This document shows positions 27,290 to 38,265 of a stretch of 64,000 nt of DNA, in pieces (within the stretch, counting starts at the first letter, position 1; each line of letters opens with the position of its first letter). The notes beneath the pieces were generated by a model. It did no database searches and was not told where the DNA came from. It was given only the letters and a program-made list of their open reading frames with translations. The translations under genes and the position numbers were made by a program. The stretch comes from Utricularia gibba (Eukaryota > Streptophyta > Magnoliopsida > Lamiales > Lentibulariaceae): NCBI GenBank assembly GCA_002189035.1, contig NEEC01000021.1, positions 806,001 through 870,000 of the forward strand. Direction: 5' to 3'.

Positions 27290-28890
27290 ACTAAAATAAA
27301 GTGAAGATGGATAATCTTTTGGGAATTTCAAACAAACTGCAAATTATTTCATATTTTTTTAAAATGTAATTCAATTAAAAAGTTTTAATTAAATTATTAT
27401 AATTTATAAAATATATTATTATTTTTTAATAATTCACTACCATCGCAGAACCCTAATAGCGTATTACATATTCATATAACATCGTGTTATACATGTACAT
27501 GGAGATTTTATTTTCATTGGTACTCCATTTTACGTGATTCGAAATTTAAAAATAATAGAGAAATTATATTAATATAAATAATGTATGTTTAAAATTAAGT
27601 AAAATATAATTTATATTAAATTTAAATAATTTTAAGTTTTAACTTAATCAGAATTTAATATAATTGTGTATAATTATGTAATAAGTTATTCGCTCGGAAC
27701 ATGAAAATTAAATCATCAAAAATATAATAAAATATAGAATAAATATATTATTTTTCAATTTTTTAAAAAAAATGGGAGTAAAAAATAATTAACATTTAAG
27801 TGAATTATCATATTTATTATATATATGTGTGTAATAAGATAATACGAAATAAGATTACATGAATATCCGTAAATACTTAACAATTAACTGAATTATCATA
27901 TTTATTATGGTATTATATGAATGTAATGGCGGTGGGAATCTTGGGAATAATATTATCATTTTAATATGTACATAATAAGTTAATACAAAATATGAGTAAA
28001 TGTAGATTTTTATAATATGAATTTTTTTATAAACTGTATAAAAGGACTCCCGGACTGTACAATATACAGTATTCTAATTGTATTATACAATAGACACCCT
28101 TGCAGGCGTTGGTGATGCTGGTGGTTCCACCTCACGTCGTAGGATGGGGCCCATTTTTCTCCATCCCCAGGATACACCAACCAGCACCTGTCTCCAGTGG
28201 GCGGCACCCATCGAACGGCGGCAAGGGGGAGGAAGACCCATGTCTGAGGAAGAAATAGGGTTAGGAAGGACACAGCTCTAACAAGCTCGGAAGGTTATTA
28301 TAATAAACATGGATCATATTACAAAAGATTAGAATCAATCGATTATTATTGAAACCTCCAAGTTTCTTACAGCTCTGTCATTCCTAACACTCTTTCTTCC
28401 TTATACCTCCCCCGTGGCGCCATTTCCATGATGGCTGCCACCGACTGGAGACAAGTGCTGGATGGTGCAGCCCGGGGATGGAGAAAAATGGGCAACATCC
28501 TACGACCACCCGCATCACCAGCGCCTGCAAGAGTGTCTAATGTATAATACAATTAGAATACCGTATACCGTACACTTTAGGGTGTGTTTGGTTTAACGGA
28601 ATGGGATAAAATGGGTTTAGTATACTTGAGTTTAAATAAAGTTGATGTATTGGGATTATTTTTTTAAGTAGTATTCAGTTATTGGAATTAACAATGAGAT
28701 TAAGTGGTTTTAAATAAAAGAAGGGAGGAATGTGGTTTTTAAATAAATCTATATAATTTTAGATTTATTTAAACCTATCAATTAAACACTTTATAATTCA
28801 TAATCCTAATTTTAAACCCATGTAATCCCATAAACCAAATATACTCTTACAGTACATGTCATTTTATACAATTTAGAGGCTCCACTATAA
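27290..28890. repeat. Long inverted-repeat element, copy C with left flank
   Basis: The AT-rich left flank runs 27320-28025 and includes two copies of a taagtgaattatcatatttatt-type unit (outline only). TATAAAAGG is at 28037-28045. The left arm, about 28040-28300, pairs with the right arm, about 28355-28575 plus 28847-28885; the right arm is split by a MITE. Both arms contain a block corresponding to the outer 250 bp of copy D. The centre is shorter than in A, B and D, so the hairpin spans only about 530 bp before the insertion. The right-hand TATA box is degraded to attttatac. Confidence 0.7.
28580..28846. mobile_element. Tourist-like (PIF/Harbinger) MITE inserted in element C
   Basis: 267 bp with terminal inverted repeats GGGTGTGTTTGGTTT and AAACCAAATATACTC (12 of 15 matching as complements), flanked by a TTA target-site duplication at 28577-28579 and 28847-28849. 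A 3-bp TTA/TAA duplication and this terminal sequence are typical of Tourist-type MITEs. No coding capacity. It lies inside the right arm of element C, so it inserted after that hairpin formed. A related copy is at 37471-37736. Confidence 0.8.
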
Positions 28891-29229
28891 AAAAAAAATC
28901 ATATTATAAAATATTTATAAATAAATGCTGAATATTATTTTGTTATGTGAATATGGTGCATTCGGAATGTAATTATCATATTCATATATTAAATGAATAA
29001 TTGTAAATAATTGGTGAATATTATTATTTTCTTTTGCATGAATATGATAGTGGTGCCTATACATCTCTGGTACCTGGGATCCCCGGTTCAGAATGTTGGG
29101 GATCCTGCTCTAGCTCGAGCTCAACTTTCGAGCAGTTCTCTCTCCTCACAAAAATGTCTGATCCAAGGCGAACCTTCTGGAGGTTTCGAGACCCCTCCAT
29201 CATCACCAACAAAGCAACTCTGTGATGTG
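28890..29229. repeat. Downstream module of element C
   Basis: AT-rich right flank, then a segment with cagttctctctcctcacaaa, gatccaaggcgaaccttctg and a run ending caactctgtgatgtgt. It is nearly identical to 33480-33680 downstream of element D. It breaks off at about 29229, where a copia gag fragment begins, whereas D continues with taatactagttttctgcatg. Confidence 0.7.
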
Positions 29230-30531
29230 TTTGCTCCATCATCACAAAACTTCGTACATCTTTTGTGTTTGCTCAAAATTATAGAGTGTGTCCAACAGCT
29301 TCTCATGATTGTAGACAGTGAGCAATCATGTGGCAGACAGCGTTCCGATATATGATCTATAGTGCTTCCCACACACTTGATAACCTTGTCCTTTACATGC
29401 CCATCATCCACTGCCTGACCCAATTTCCTCAGCCGCTTCACCATTGTGTTCACACAAGAGGTTAGATCACCCATGGATTCACCATTTTCTAAAAACAAAT
29501 TGTCCAGTATGTGCCATTGCTTGTCTATCTCTTTCTGCCTCTTTTCTATTGTCATGGCATGATTTTTTATTAGGATATTCCATGCCTTTTTGGGAGATCT
29601 GCACCCTAGGATGAGGTCATATGCTTCATCAACAACTGCCAATGTTAAGGCATGCATTGCTTTCTTTTTCTTCTTTTTGAGCTTCTTGTCAGCCGCACAA
29701 TCTATTTTTGAAGATCATGATTTTTTTTCTTTTGATTGAGCAGTGTCTGCTTGATCTTCTTCACCATGGTCTGCAAATAGGTTCCAAAGATCTAAGTTGT
29801 CCAGATGAACAGACATTTTGACGCCCCAGGCGTCATAGTCCCCTTTTCCATCAAACATAGGAGGAGGTATAAAATAAGGAGCAGAAGCCATTGATCTCAG
29901 AATGAGATAACAAGTTAAGCAACAAAAAAATAAGATAAAAACTGAGCTTGATGCTATTGTGACTTCCCCAGAAGATAATGTGTTCTTCGAAGAAAGAGAT
30001 GCCAAGAACGCGAAGGGTTTTGCGGGTTTCTGTGAACCCAATTTTCCTCCCTCTACATTCAAACTAGTTTTCAGTGTTTATATACATCAATTAATTCGTG
30101 CCCCATTTATTGGGCTAAATACTGTAAGTAAAAGGACCTGTGTAAAATAAATCTTCTCTTCGATCAATCAGCCTTTCTCCTGCATTAGATGCTGGTATCC
30201 AAACTCGATTTGATGGTTCAGGTTAGTATCCCACAGCTGTCACCATGTAAAGAGACATGTAGCTCACAAACTAGGAGCCTTGACATTTTCAAATTGGAGA
30301 AATTTGAATGAAGAAGAACTTAATTTTATTGTGTGTACACTTGTGTATTTATACTACTTGAGTGTGGATAGCCGTTGCACCCAAAGTGACTGTTGTTGAG
30401 CAGGTTACTGTTGCTGGTGACTTGGGCTTCTTCAAGGCTCGGGCTTCATGAGGCCTGACTTCAAGTGGTCTTGTTCGGCCCAAGATTGCCTGTCTTTGTT
30501 TGGCCCAGGATTGCCTCATCACTCATTAACA
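29230..30531 (-). mobile_element. Ty1/copia gag fragment with probable LTR remnant
   Basis: Minus-strand ORFs encode a copia gag start, MASAPYFIPPPMFDGKGDYDAW (from about 29891), then after a break AYDLILGCRSPKKAWNIL and LFLENGESMGDLTSCVNTMVKRL (to about 29340), the UBN2/gag layout. Upstream on the minus strand, 30240-30530 has a TATA-like box, AATAAA and an ACATGGTGACAGC stretch where an LTR end and primer site would be expected; the LTR call is tentative. No protease, integrase or RT. The left end cuts the element C downstream module and the right end abuts a duplicated piece of FKBP20-1. Confidence 0.75.
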
Positions 30532-31036
30532 TGGAACAAGAAATTCTTCAGTAACTTCTGAATGGATGGCTTGAAACGAATTATGCAATTAATCAATGCA
30601 ATATTCATTGAATTGCTAGCTAATATAGTGATAGGTCTTCCTTCTATTCCGCATGGTTAACGTACATTTTCAAGTAAAAGTATCAAGCACAAAACTAGCA
30701 TACCATCAAGGAGAGGAAGGCTCTCCCAAGGAACTTCAGCATCAGGCTTCGCTGCCCACACAATGGTCTTCACGAAGCCTCCATCTCCAGACAAATCAAT
30801 TGGATCACTCATGTTTTCCTCCAAGGATTCAACTGGTGAAAGCAGAAACTCAAACTTGTGAGGTAACTCATGATAAGCATTTCTATAGAATTTTACGAAG
30901 AACAACAATATTCAACGGAATTTTGCAACAAAAGTAGCAAAAATCTGTAAACTTTTCTCTCATCTGCGTTGAGATCAAACCATACACAACAATTTTGGCA
31001 TTTCTTTCTCAAGAAAAAACTTTGTCCGTAGAAAAG
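30532..31036 (-). pseudogene. Duplicated FKBP20-1 exon 1 with flanking introns
   Basis: Very similar to 34631-35115 of the intact FKBP20-1 gene. It includes part of intron 1, a 109-bp exon (30704-30812) of exactly the same length as the real exon 1, and part of the 5' UTR intron. The exon still reads [12 protein letters not shown] with a few substitutions (FVKTIVWAA for VLKTIVRAA). A 15-bp insertion lies at about 30862. Exons 2-5 are missing; the sequence on that side is copia gag. It is a fragment left by tandem duplication. Confidence 0.85.
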
Positions 31037-31039
31037 TAA

Positions 31040-31440
31040 TAAGATGTGAGGGCGCTTTTCGAATTAAGGCTTCTGGATCAGAGTGGGAGGGGGAGGCATA
31101 AGGTTCATGTTGAAACTTAGGATCCAATGAATCAGCGAGTATGCATGTGAAGCCTAAATACATAAGAAACGTGGATCACATTAGAAAAAATTAGGTCCAA
31201 CCGATTACTTTTGATCTGTAGTTTCTTATATACTAGATTATTCCACTTTCATTTTTCGATGTAGGATTGTGTATTCTAACAGTTCATAGCCATGTGGCCG
31301 GACATTAGAAAGCGGACCTTATAGGACAACCCACATACCCTCAGACAAATCCCAAGTAAAACATCAATCATAGGGTTATGCGCACTTATTATGGAAATAC
31401 TCCAGTTGTTGTGTATTAAAATTTTGAATTTCTAACAAAC
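31040..31440 (+). pseudogene. Fragments of BPM exon 1 and BPM 3' flank
   Basis: Bases 31044-31109 match BPM exon 1 (19135-19200) with about one mismatch. After 170-180 bp of other sequence, 31287-31320 matches the next part of that exon (19200-19245). From about 31325 the sequence matches DNA just downstream of BPM (21115-21330: cagacaaatcccaagtaaa, then tattaaaattttgaatttct). The rest of BPM is missing. The intervening piece resembles the centre of inverted-repeat copy C and is bounded by ttcat on both sides, suggesting an insertion. Confidence 0.8.
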
Positions 31441-33345
31441 TACAAATGATTTTATCTCTTTTTAAAATGTCATTCAATTAAAAAGTTTTAATTAAATTAT
31501 TATAATTTATAAAATACCTTATTACAAATGTATATGAATTTTTCATGATTCAAGAAAGTCGCATTACCGTAATAATGTATTATATATTCATGTAACATTG
31601 TGTGATATATGTACACGGAGATTTTATTTTCATTGCAAACCATCATAGGTGATTCGAAACTTAAAAATAATAGAGAAATTATATTAATATAAATAATATA
31701 TATCAAAATTAAATAAAATATAACTTATATGAAATTTACTTGATTAAGTTTTACTTAATCAGAATTTAAGATAATTGTATATAATTTTGTAATAAGATAT
31801 TAGTTCGAAACATGGAGATTAAATAATCAAAAATAAAATCTAATATAGAATAAATATATTATTTTTCAATTTTCTCAAAAAATGGGAGTAATAATTAATT
31901 AACAATTAAGTGAATTATCATATTTATTATAAATATGTGTAATAAGATTACATGAATATCTGTAAATAATTAACAATTAAGTGAATTATCATATTTATTA
32001 TAAATATGTGTAATCAGATTGCATGAATATATGTAAAGACTTAACAATTAAGTGAATTATCATATTTATTATATATATGTGTAATAGTATAATACAAAAT
32101 AAGATTACATGAATATCTGTAAAGTGAATTATAATATTTATTAAAGATATTATATGAATGTAATGACGGTGGGAATCTTGGGAATAATATTATCATTTTA
32201 ATATATACATAATAAGTTAATACAAAATATGAGTAAATGCATATTTTTATAATATGATTTTTTTTACAGTGGGACTTCTAAATTGTATAAAAGGGCTCGT
32301 GTACTATACAATATACGGTATTCTAATTATACGTGCATTATACAATGGAGACTCTTGCCGGAGTTGTTGATGCGGGTGGATCCACCTCCGGTCGCAGTAT
32401 GCTGCCCATTTTTCTCCGTCCCCGGGAAACACCATCGACCACCTGTCTCCAGTGGGTGGCACCCATTATGGGAACGGCGCCAAGGGGGAGGAAGCCCCAT
32501 GCACGAGGAAGAAATAGAGCTACTAAAGTCATAACTATAAGAAGCTCGGAGGCTTCAAATAGAAATTCAATGGATGCTCCGATCCATTGACGAAGGGTCT
32601 CCTGGTGTTTAAGTATCACCAGGTGAAAGAAAGAGAGCGCGATGAACCAGCGCATGGTGGGGAGTTGGAGGGGATCCTTCCCTTGGATCTCGTAGCTCAA
32701 TGATAATATGGGAAGCAAAATCGTATGGATCCAAGCATCTTCCATCTTCTCGACAAGGAAAAGAGAAAACTGGAGTTGTTTGTTGGTTGCGATCAAGTGC
32801 CATGAGGTAATTTATAAGAGTAGCGTAGCCTTTCGTGCAATCTCTCAATCTTCTATGGTGAATACTTGGAGTTGGAGCGCAATCTCGTTCTAGGGATTCT
32901 GTGTGTGTCGGGTAGAATGCTAGTGATCTCCCGAATCCAAAAGCATGGATATTCTCTTGGTTCCCATAGCACGCCGCTTTGTCCGTGCGGTGATCCTTAA
33001 ACATGGATCGGAGCATCCATTGAATTTCTATTTGAAGCCTCCGAGCTTCTTATAGTTATGACCTGAGTAACTCTATTTCTTCCTCGTGCATGGGGCTTCC
33101 TCCCCCTTGGCGCCGTTCCCATAATGGGTGCCACCCACTGGAGACAGGTGGTCGATGGTGTATCCCGGGGATGGAGAAAAATGGGCAGCATACTGCGACC
33201 GGAGGTGGATCCACCCGCATCACAAACGCCGGCAAGGGTCTCCATTGTATAATACACGTATAATTAGAATACCGTATAATGTACAGTACAGGAGTCCTTT
33301 TATACAATTTAGAAGCCCCACTGTAAAAAAATCATATTATAAAAA
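31440..33345. repeat. Long inverted-repeat element, copy D with flanks
   Basis: The left flank is 31440-32265. TATAAAAGG is at 32286-32294 and the inverted box CCTTTTATA at 33296-33304. The outer arms (about 32265-32595 and 33003-33335) are reverse complements with only about ten differences over 250 bp. The complementarity extends past the TATA boxes into cagtggg(a/g)cttctaaattg and the adjacent AT-rich DNA. The inner part (32600-33000) resembles the inner arms of A and B but pairs poorly. This is the best-preserved copy. The ORFs at 32333-32590 (+) and 33257-32997 (-) are mirror images of each other and are not called as genes. Confidence 0.78.
31901..32115. repeat. 71-bp tandem repeat, about three copies
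   Basis: Units begin with aacaattaag at 31901, 31972 and 32043, a period of 71 bp. They sit in the left flank of element D. Element C has about two related units at the same place. Confidence 0.75.
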
Positions 33346-33399
33346 TATTTGTAAATAATTGCTGAATATTATTTTTTATATGAATATGATGCATCCAGA

Positions 33400-33780
33400 A
33401 TGTAATTATCATATATATATATATATATATTAAATGCATATTTGTCGATAATTGGTGAATATTATTTTCTTTTGCATGAATATGATGGTGGTGCCTTTAC
33501 ATCTCTGGTACGGTTCACCTGGGATCCCGGTTCAAAATGTTGGGGATCGAGCTCAACTTTCGAGCAGTTCTCTCTCCTCACAAAACTGTCTTTGCATGTC
33601 TGAATCTAGGATCCAAGGCGAACCTTCTGGAGGTTTCGAGACCCCTCCATCATCACCAACAAAGCAACTCTGTGATGTGTAATACTAGTTTTCTGCATGG
33701 AACCTCGTATAGTATTCCAAGGGTCCCTGATGTGTAGTATTCGTTTTCTGATGTGCAAAGCTGAACGTCTTGCTGTGTGT
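33400..33780. repeat. Downstream module of element D with TA microsatellite
   Basis: Begins with a (TA)n run at about 33411-33430, followed by the module shared with C (28990-29229) and, less well, B. The segment continues through taatactagttttctgcatg to about 33740. It leads into the 3' side of FKBP20-1. Confidence 0.65.
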
Positions 33781-33928
33781 GTGTATTTTGCTACCCAATA
33801 GTGTGCCTCTTTCAAACAAAGGGAGAAAGAGATTGATTTATGGTTTTAATTTTCAAACAAGAACTGTACTACAAAATACATGCAAGGTCTGGTTTAACAG
33901 GCACCTTATTTGATGGTGGTATTATGCA

Positions 33929-34917
33929 TCATTTTGCTTTACCTTTTCCCTTTCCTTGGCCTTTCTTGGCATCAAGTTTGGCTTGCATCCTTGCTGCAGC
34001 AGCTGCTTTGGCTTCTTCTCTTTTTTTCTTTTCTTCCTCCTTCAATGCCGCAGCAGCTTCTCTCTGCTTCTTCAGCTCCCTGAAAATGTTTGAAAGATAG
34101 CAATGCAGCTACATAAAAAGAAGGGCATTGTCTTGCAAATTCTGTAAGGGAATCATGCCATAAACTTACTCCAACCGAGCCTTCTCAATGTTAACACTGT
34201 TCACTGTAGATCCTTTCCGTGGCCGGCAGGCAATCAGCTCTATCTCGAAAACAAGGGTTGAACTGCATCAACAATTACTCAATCACATTCTGCTCTTTTG
34301 TCAACCTTCAGAAGTGGACCAGAGCAGTTTGAAATTTACTTGGGTGGAATCTCCGGTGGAGAACCTGCACTGCCATAGCCATATTCCGGCTTACACGTAA
34401 TCGTTGCGACCTCACCAACCTGAGAACATGTGCATATAAGGAAGATGCATAAACAAAAAAGGATGAGGGTAAGCAATAACCTAACCTTCATTGTCCTCAG
34501 GGCAATGTCCCAGGCTTGTATGACTGATCCCTTGCCCAGTTCAAAGGTGAAGATACTGTTATCCTCTTTGGTAGAATCAAAGACCTCTCCAGTCTCAGCA
34601 AGAATGCCTTCATAATGAACTATGGATACCAAACAATGGAACAAGAAATCATTCAGTAACTTCTGAATGGATGGCTTGAAACGAATTATGCAATTAATCA
34701 ATGAAATATTCATTGAATTGATAGCTAATATAGTGATAGGTCTTCCTCCTATTCCTCATGGTTAACGTAAATTTTCAAGTAAAAGTATCAAGCAAAAAAC
34801 TAGCATACCATCAAGAAGTGGAAGGCTATCTGTTGGAACTTCGGCATCAGGCTTCGCTGCCCGGACAATGGTCTTCAAGACACCTCCATCTCCAGACAAA
34901 TCAATTGGATCACTCAT
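33929..34917 (-). CDS. FKBP20-1: Peptidyl-prolyl isomerase FKBP20-1
   Basis: Five minus-strand coding exons: 34809-34917, 34486-34619, 34340-34419, 34170-34262 and 33929-34079, total 188 residues. The start [19 protein letters not shown] is characteristic of plant FKBP20-1. The FKBP domain follows ([20 protein letters not shown] ... [42 protein letters not shown]), then a charged coiled-coil tail ([28 protein letters not shown]) ending in GKGKGKAK. Length and tail match the Arabidopsis protein, a nuclear immunophilin. A 5' UTR intron is likely, with donor at 35428 and acceptor at about 34938. Site-II motifs lie upstream. The gene is the intact member of a duplication; a partial copy is at 30532-31036. 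Confidence 0.95.
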
Positions 34918-35506
34918 GTTTTCCTCCAAGGATTCAACTGGTGAACGCAGAAACTCAAACTTGTAGGCATTTCTATAGAATTTTACGAAGAACAACAATA
35001 TTCAACGGAATTTTGCAACAAAAGTAGCAAAAATCTGTAAACTTTTCTCTCAACGGCTTTGAGATCAAACTATACACAACAATTTTGGCATTTCTTTCTC
35101 AAGAAAAACTTTGGCCGCATAAAAGTAATAAGAACTGGCTTCACCTTTGAAGTAACACTTGCTTGCAAAAAGAATGGAACCTATGGATTAGAAGATCAAA
35201 GCTGATCAGATAGTGCAGAGCAAGTGCTGCATTAGTGCCACTCCAGCTTAGGGTTCAATCATACGCGAGAATCTTTCATCAACAATAGATGCAAATGAAC
35301 CAGCAGATAGAGTATCACCACAAACCCACAAACAGCATCCAATTCAAAGCTTGAGGACAATCATCAATGGCAATAATGGACCGAAAACAGCCGAAATCAA
35401 CGATCAACATTTTTCCAAGCTTACTTACCATGCAGCAGTGGAAACCCTAGACGGAACGGGGACGGTGAACAAGGAAACTTCAGTGAGAAGTATCTGGAAC
35501 AATCAT

Positions 35507-35651
35507 TGGGCTTTGGCCATAAAGAGTGTACTCCTGTCGTCCGGAGCTCCTCGCGTACTCGCCACGCACAGATTCCCCCAGATTTTTGCACCGGCCGGGC
35601 TTGGGTGATGGGCCTCTAATCCACGGGTCAAGCCCCAAAGGCCCAGGCCCA
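35507..35651. promoter_or_regulatory. Site-II motif cluster upstream of FKBP20-1
   Basis: TGGGCT at 35507-35512, TGGGCC at 35609-35614, and GGCCCA at 35640-35645 and 35646-35651. The cluster flanks the likely transcription start of FKBP20-1 (minus strand; 5' UTR exon upstream of 35428). Motifs are seen; regulation is inferred. Confidence 0.45.
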
Positions 35652-36869
35652 TTAACCTCCTTTGACGTTTTGTTAATTTAATAAGGTTTTAATTGTAATA
35701 AATATTTTTTCACATTCAACTTTAATTTTTCATTGCCCAGTTATCTCTAATTTTTCTATTTTAAAATTCTTAGTAAATTGAAATATCAAATTTATTCGAT
35801 AAAGATTTTAATAGAGTTGCAGATAATAAGCATGAAAACAATGGCCTATATTTATCAGTTTGATCATTTTTATGTTAATGAACTGTTTCTATGTTGTTTT
35901 CATTGTAATTATCCTATTGTTAACTTGGTATTATTAGAACAAATAATATCATATCAAAAAATTAAAACAAAATGTTCAAGTATATAAAAAATTATAAATT
36001 ATTAATAATTAATTATATTTCATTTTTTTAATGTGATTTATGTTTATTGTATATTTATATTTTACGTATGTTCGCTCAACTCATCCTATACTCAATTTCA
36101 ATATAGTATTAAGATATTTATCTCATGACAAGACTGAATGACTAAGATATATTCATATTCATTTGAGTTTTAGTTAAAAAAAAACACAGAAAAATGTGTT
36201 AGGCTTATGCGACAAAATTAGATCAATTTATGATTTTAGTATTACTCATAATTATAAAAAAAAGTTTTAATCATATCAAACATCATTTCAACTTAAGTCT
36301 TCTGTTTATTATGTAATTAGCTTTTATATAGTTCATCTAATCTATTAAATCCTTAATTTCAACAAATGTATGTTTACGACATATAGTATCTGTGAACTTT
36401 TATGTAAGGTACCTCGCTTTTCTTCTTTTCCCGAATGAAGAAATATCTATGTCATTTAATCTTTTATTTTGCTCGCCTGCAACCCCACCAAGCTGATTAA
36501 CTTCAGCCAACCATCTTCGTTCTTCATTACAATTACCAGAGTGTTCCGAATGGGCAGGCTCTGCTGTGGGAAAAGAAGAGGAAGAGGGGTTGGGTTGTCT
36601 GAGATCCGGGTTTGGACCCGTCAAAGGAGGGAGCCATGAATGAGTTCCAGGCGGTGCTCAGAGCAGGACTCCAAATGTTTAGTGTGTAAAGAATGATGTT
36701 ACAGAAGCTCACGAGAGAAGCAAGGCCGGAAATGGGAAAGAAGACAAGGGAGGAGAACCCAGTCTGCTCCCAAATTCTCATCCTGTCTCTCAAACGTCAA
36801 ACCCTGTCCGAACCCTTTCCGCAGTACGCAACAAATCTCCGTCATTTCCGCCACTTTGAAACGCCTGGA

Positions 36870-37075
36870 AATCCACACAAACCCCACTTCTTGCAGTCGT
36901 CTTCCTACCTGCCATATCTTGAATACAAAACTAACCTCTACGCCCATCAGAACAAAAGCATTTCTCAAGTAATCTACAGCATTCATCAAATCCAGTTCTT
37001 ACAGTCGCCTTTCTACCCCTTATCTCTTCAATTTCTTCAATACAAAACTAACCTCTACACCCATCAAATGGCTGA
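36870..37075. repeat. Degenerate tandem duplication of about 105-115 bp
   Basis: Two units share cttcttgcagtcg / gttcttacagtcg, a stretch of C/T-rich sequence, and then aatacaaaactaacctctac followed by g/acccatca, ending near 36949 and near 37067. Confidence 0.65.
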
Positions 37076-37470
37076 GGCTTGATGCTATTAGAACAAACGA
37101 CACTACATTCGTATTTGAATATGAAATAATCACATACATAAGAGATTATGAATTATCAATAATTGAAAATAGTCACTTATACAATAAATTATGAAACATG
37201 ATTAATTATTTGGACTTAATTTTTGTAGTATGATTCAAGTTTCTTGTATAATTGAGTTTCACGTGTACTTATTTGATCTATAGAATTCTAAAGTTTAAAA
37301 GACCCAACAAAAAGAAACTTCAAAATAGTGTGTTATGCGTTGGAACTGGCTGTAGGGTATTGCTCATGATCCCCAGAAATCCCGAGACAATCGGGCTTTC
37401 AAGGGCAAATGCGATGTACACAGAAAGAGCGAAGACTAGTCATGCAATTGTTTTACAATAGAAACCTCCA

Positions 37471-37736
37471 TTGTCGTTTAGGAAATGGTTGGGTGATGGG
37501 AATAAGATAAAATTGGTTTAATTTACTTGAATTTAAATAAATATGATATATATCAATTAATTAGATATTATTTAGTTAATAAAATTATAATCGATATTAA
37601 TTAAAGTAAAAAAGTAGGTGATTTTAAATAAATTCATATATATAAGATTAAAAAAATCTTATATAATCTCAAACTAATTTAAACCCATAAAGTAAATATT
37701 CTATAATTTATAATCTTATATTAACCAAACACGACC
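37471..37736. mobile_element. MITE related to the one at 28580-28846
   Basis: Internal sequence matches the 28580 MITE (gggaataagataaaattggt against ggaatgggataaaatgggtt; cttgaatttaaataaa; a final aaccaaacacgacc). Size is similar, about 266 bp. The left terminus is degraded. TTA follows the right end. Confidence 0.6.
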
Positions 37737-38167
37737 TTATTTTATATAAGTTTTTTGCAATATGTTAACATTGATATAGCTCCAATTTGCCATGATTTTT
37801 TATCGAAAAAAAGTTTATCTTTCGAACATCAACCTTCATAAGTCGACCAATCGTTCATTACTCAATACGATCAGCTTGTAATGAACTTCGAAACTGTATT
37901 TATCAAATGGATTATCTTTTTTTTTTCTTTTACAAATCCCGGACAAATCCTATTAGCAGTCTCTCGGAACCGAGCGTATCATAATCGCGATTCGTGCCGT
38001 ATCGCCGTGTCGGAGCACTACAGAGATTGTTTTGTTTAAGGAAACTGCAGGCACTCAGCCTGTAATAAATCTCGCGTAGCATTTTTGTTCCCGGGATCAC
38101 GACGCTTAACCGTCCTAATAAATGACACTAACGGGATCCCGCTCGCAGTCACAACTCACACTGCCTC

Positions 38168-38174
38168 TATAAAT
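38168..38174 (+). promoter_or_regulatory. TATA box of the MIR172 primary transcript
   Basis: TATAAAT lies about 100 bp upstream of the MIR172 foldback and about 30 bp before a CT-rich leader, where a pol II start would be expected. Confidence 0.55.
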
Positions 38175-38265
38175 CAGCCTTCCCCTTCTTCATCCCTCAC
38201 ACCTCTTCTTCTTCTTCAAGATTTCTCTCTTTTTCTCCTGCGCCAGCGTTGCTGTGAAGGGAAGC

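Larger units (their letters stand above)
35652..38160. other. Long intergenic region without a confident gene
   Basis: Bases 35660-36380 and 37090-37330 are AT-rich and silent. Bases 36400-37080 are GC-richer with overlapping ORFs on both strands (for example minus 36624-36400 ending GKRRKARYLT, plus 36693-37082), but I recognise none of them. A partial tandem duplication lies at 36870-37075. A MITE is at 37471-37736. Bases 37900-38160 lead into the MIR172 promoter. Confidence 0.45.
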
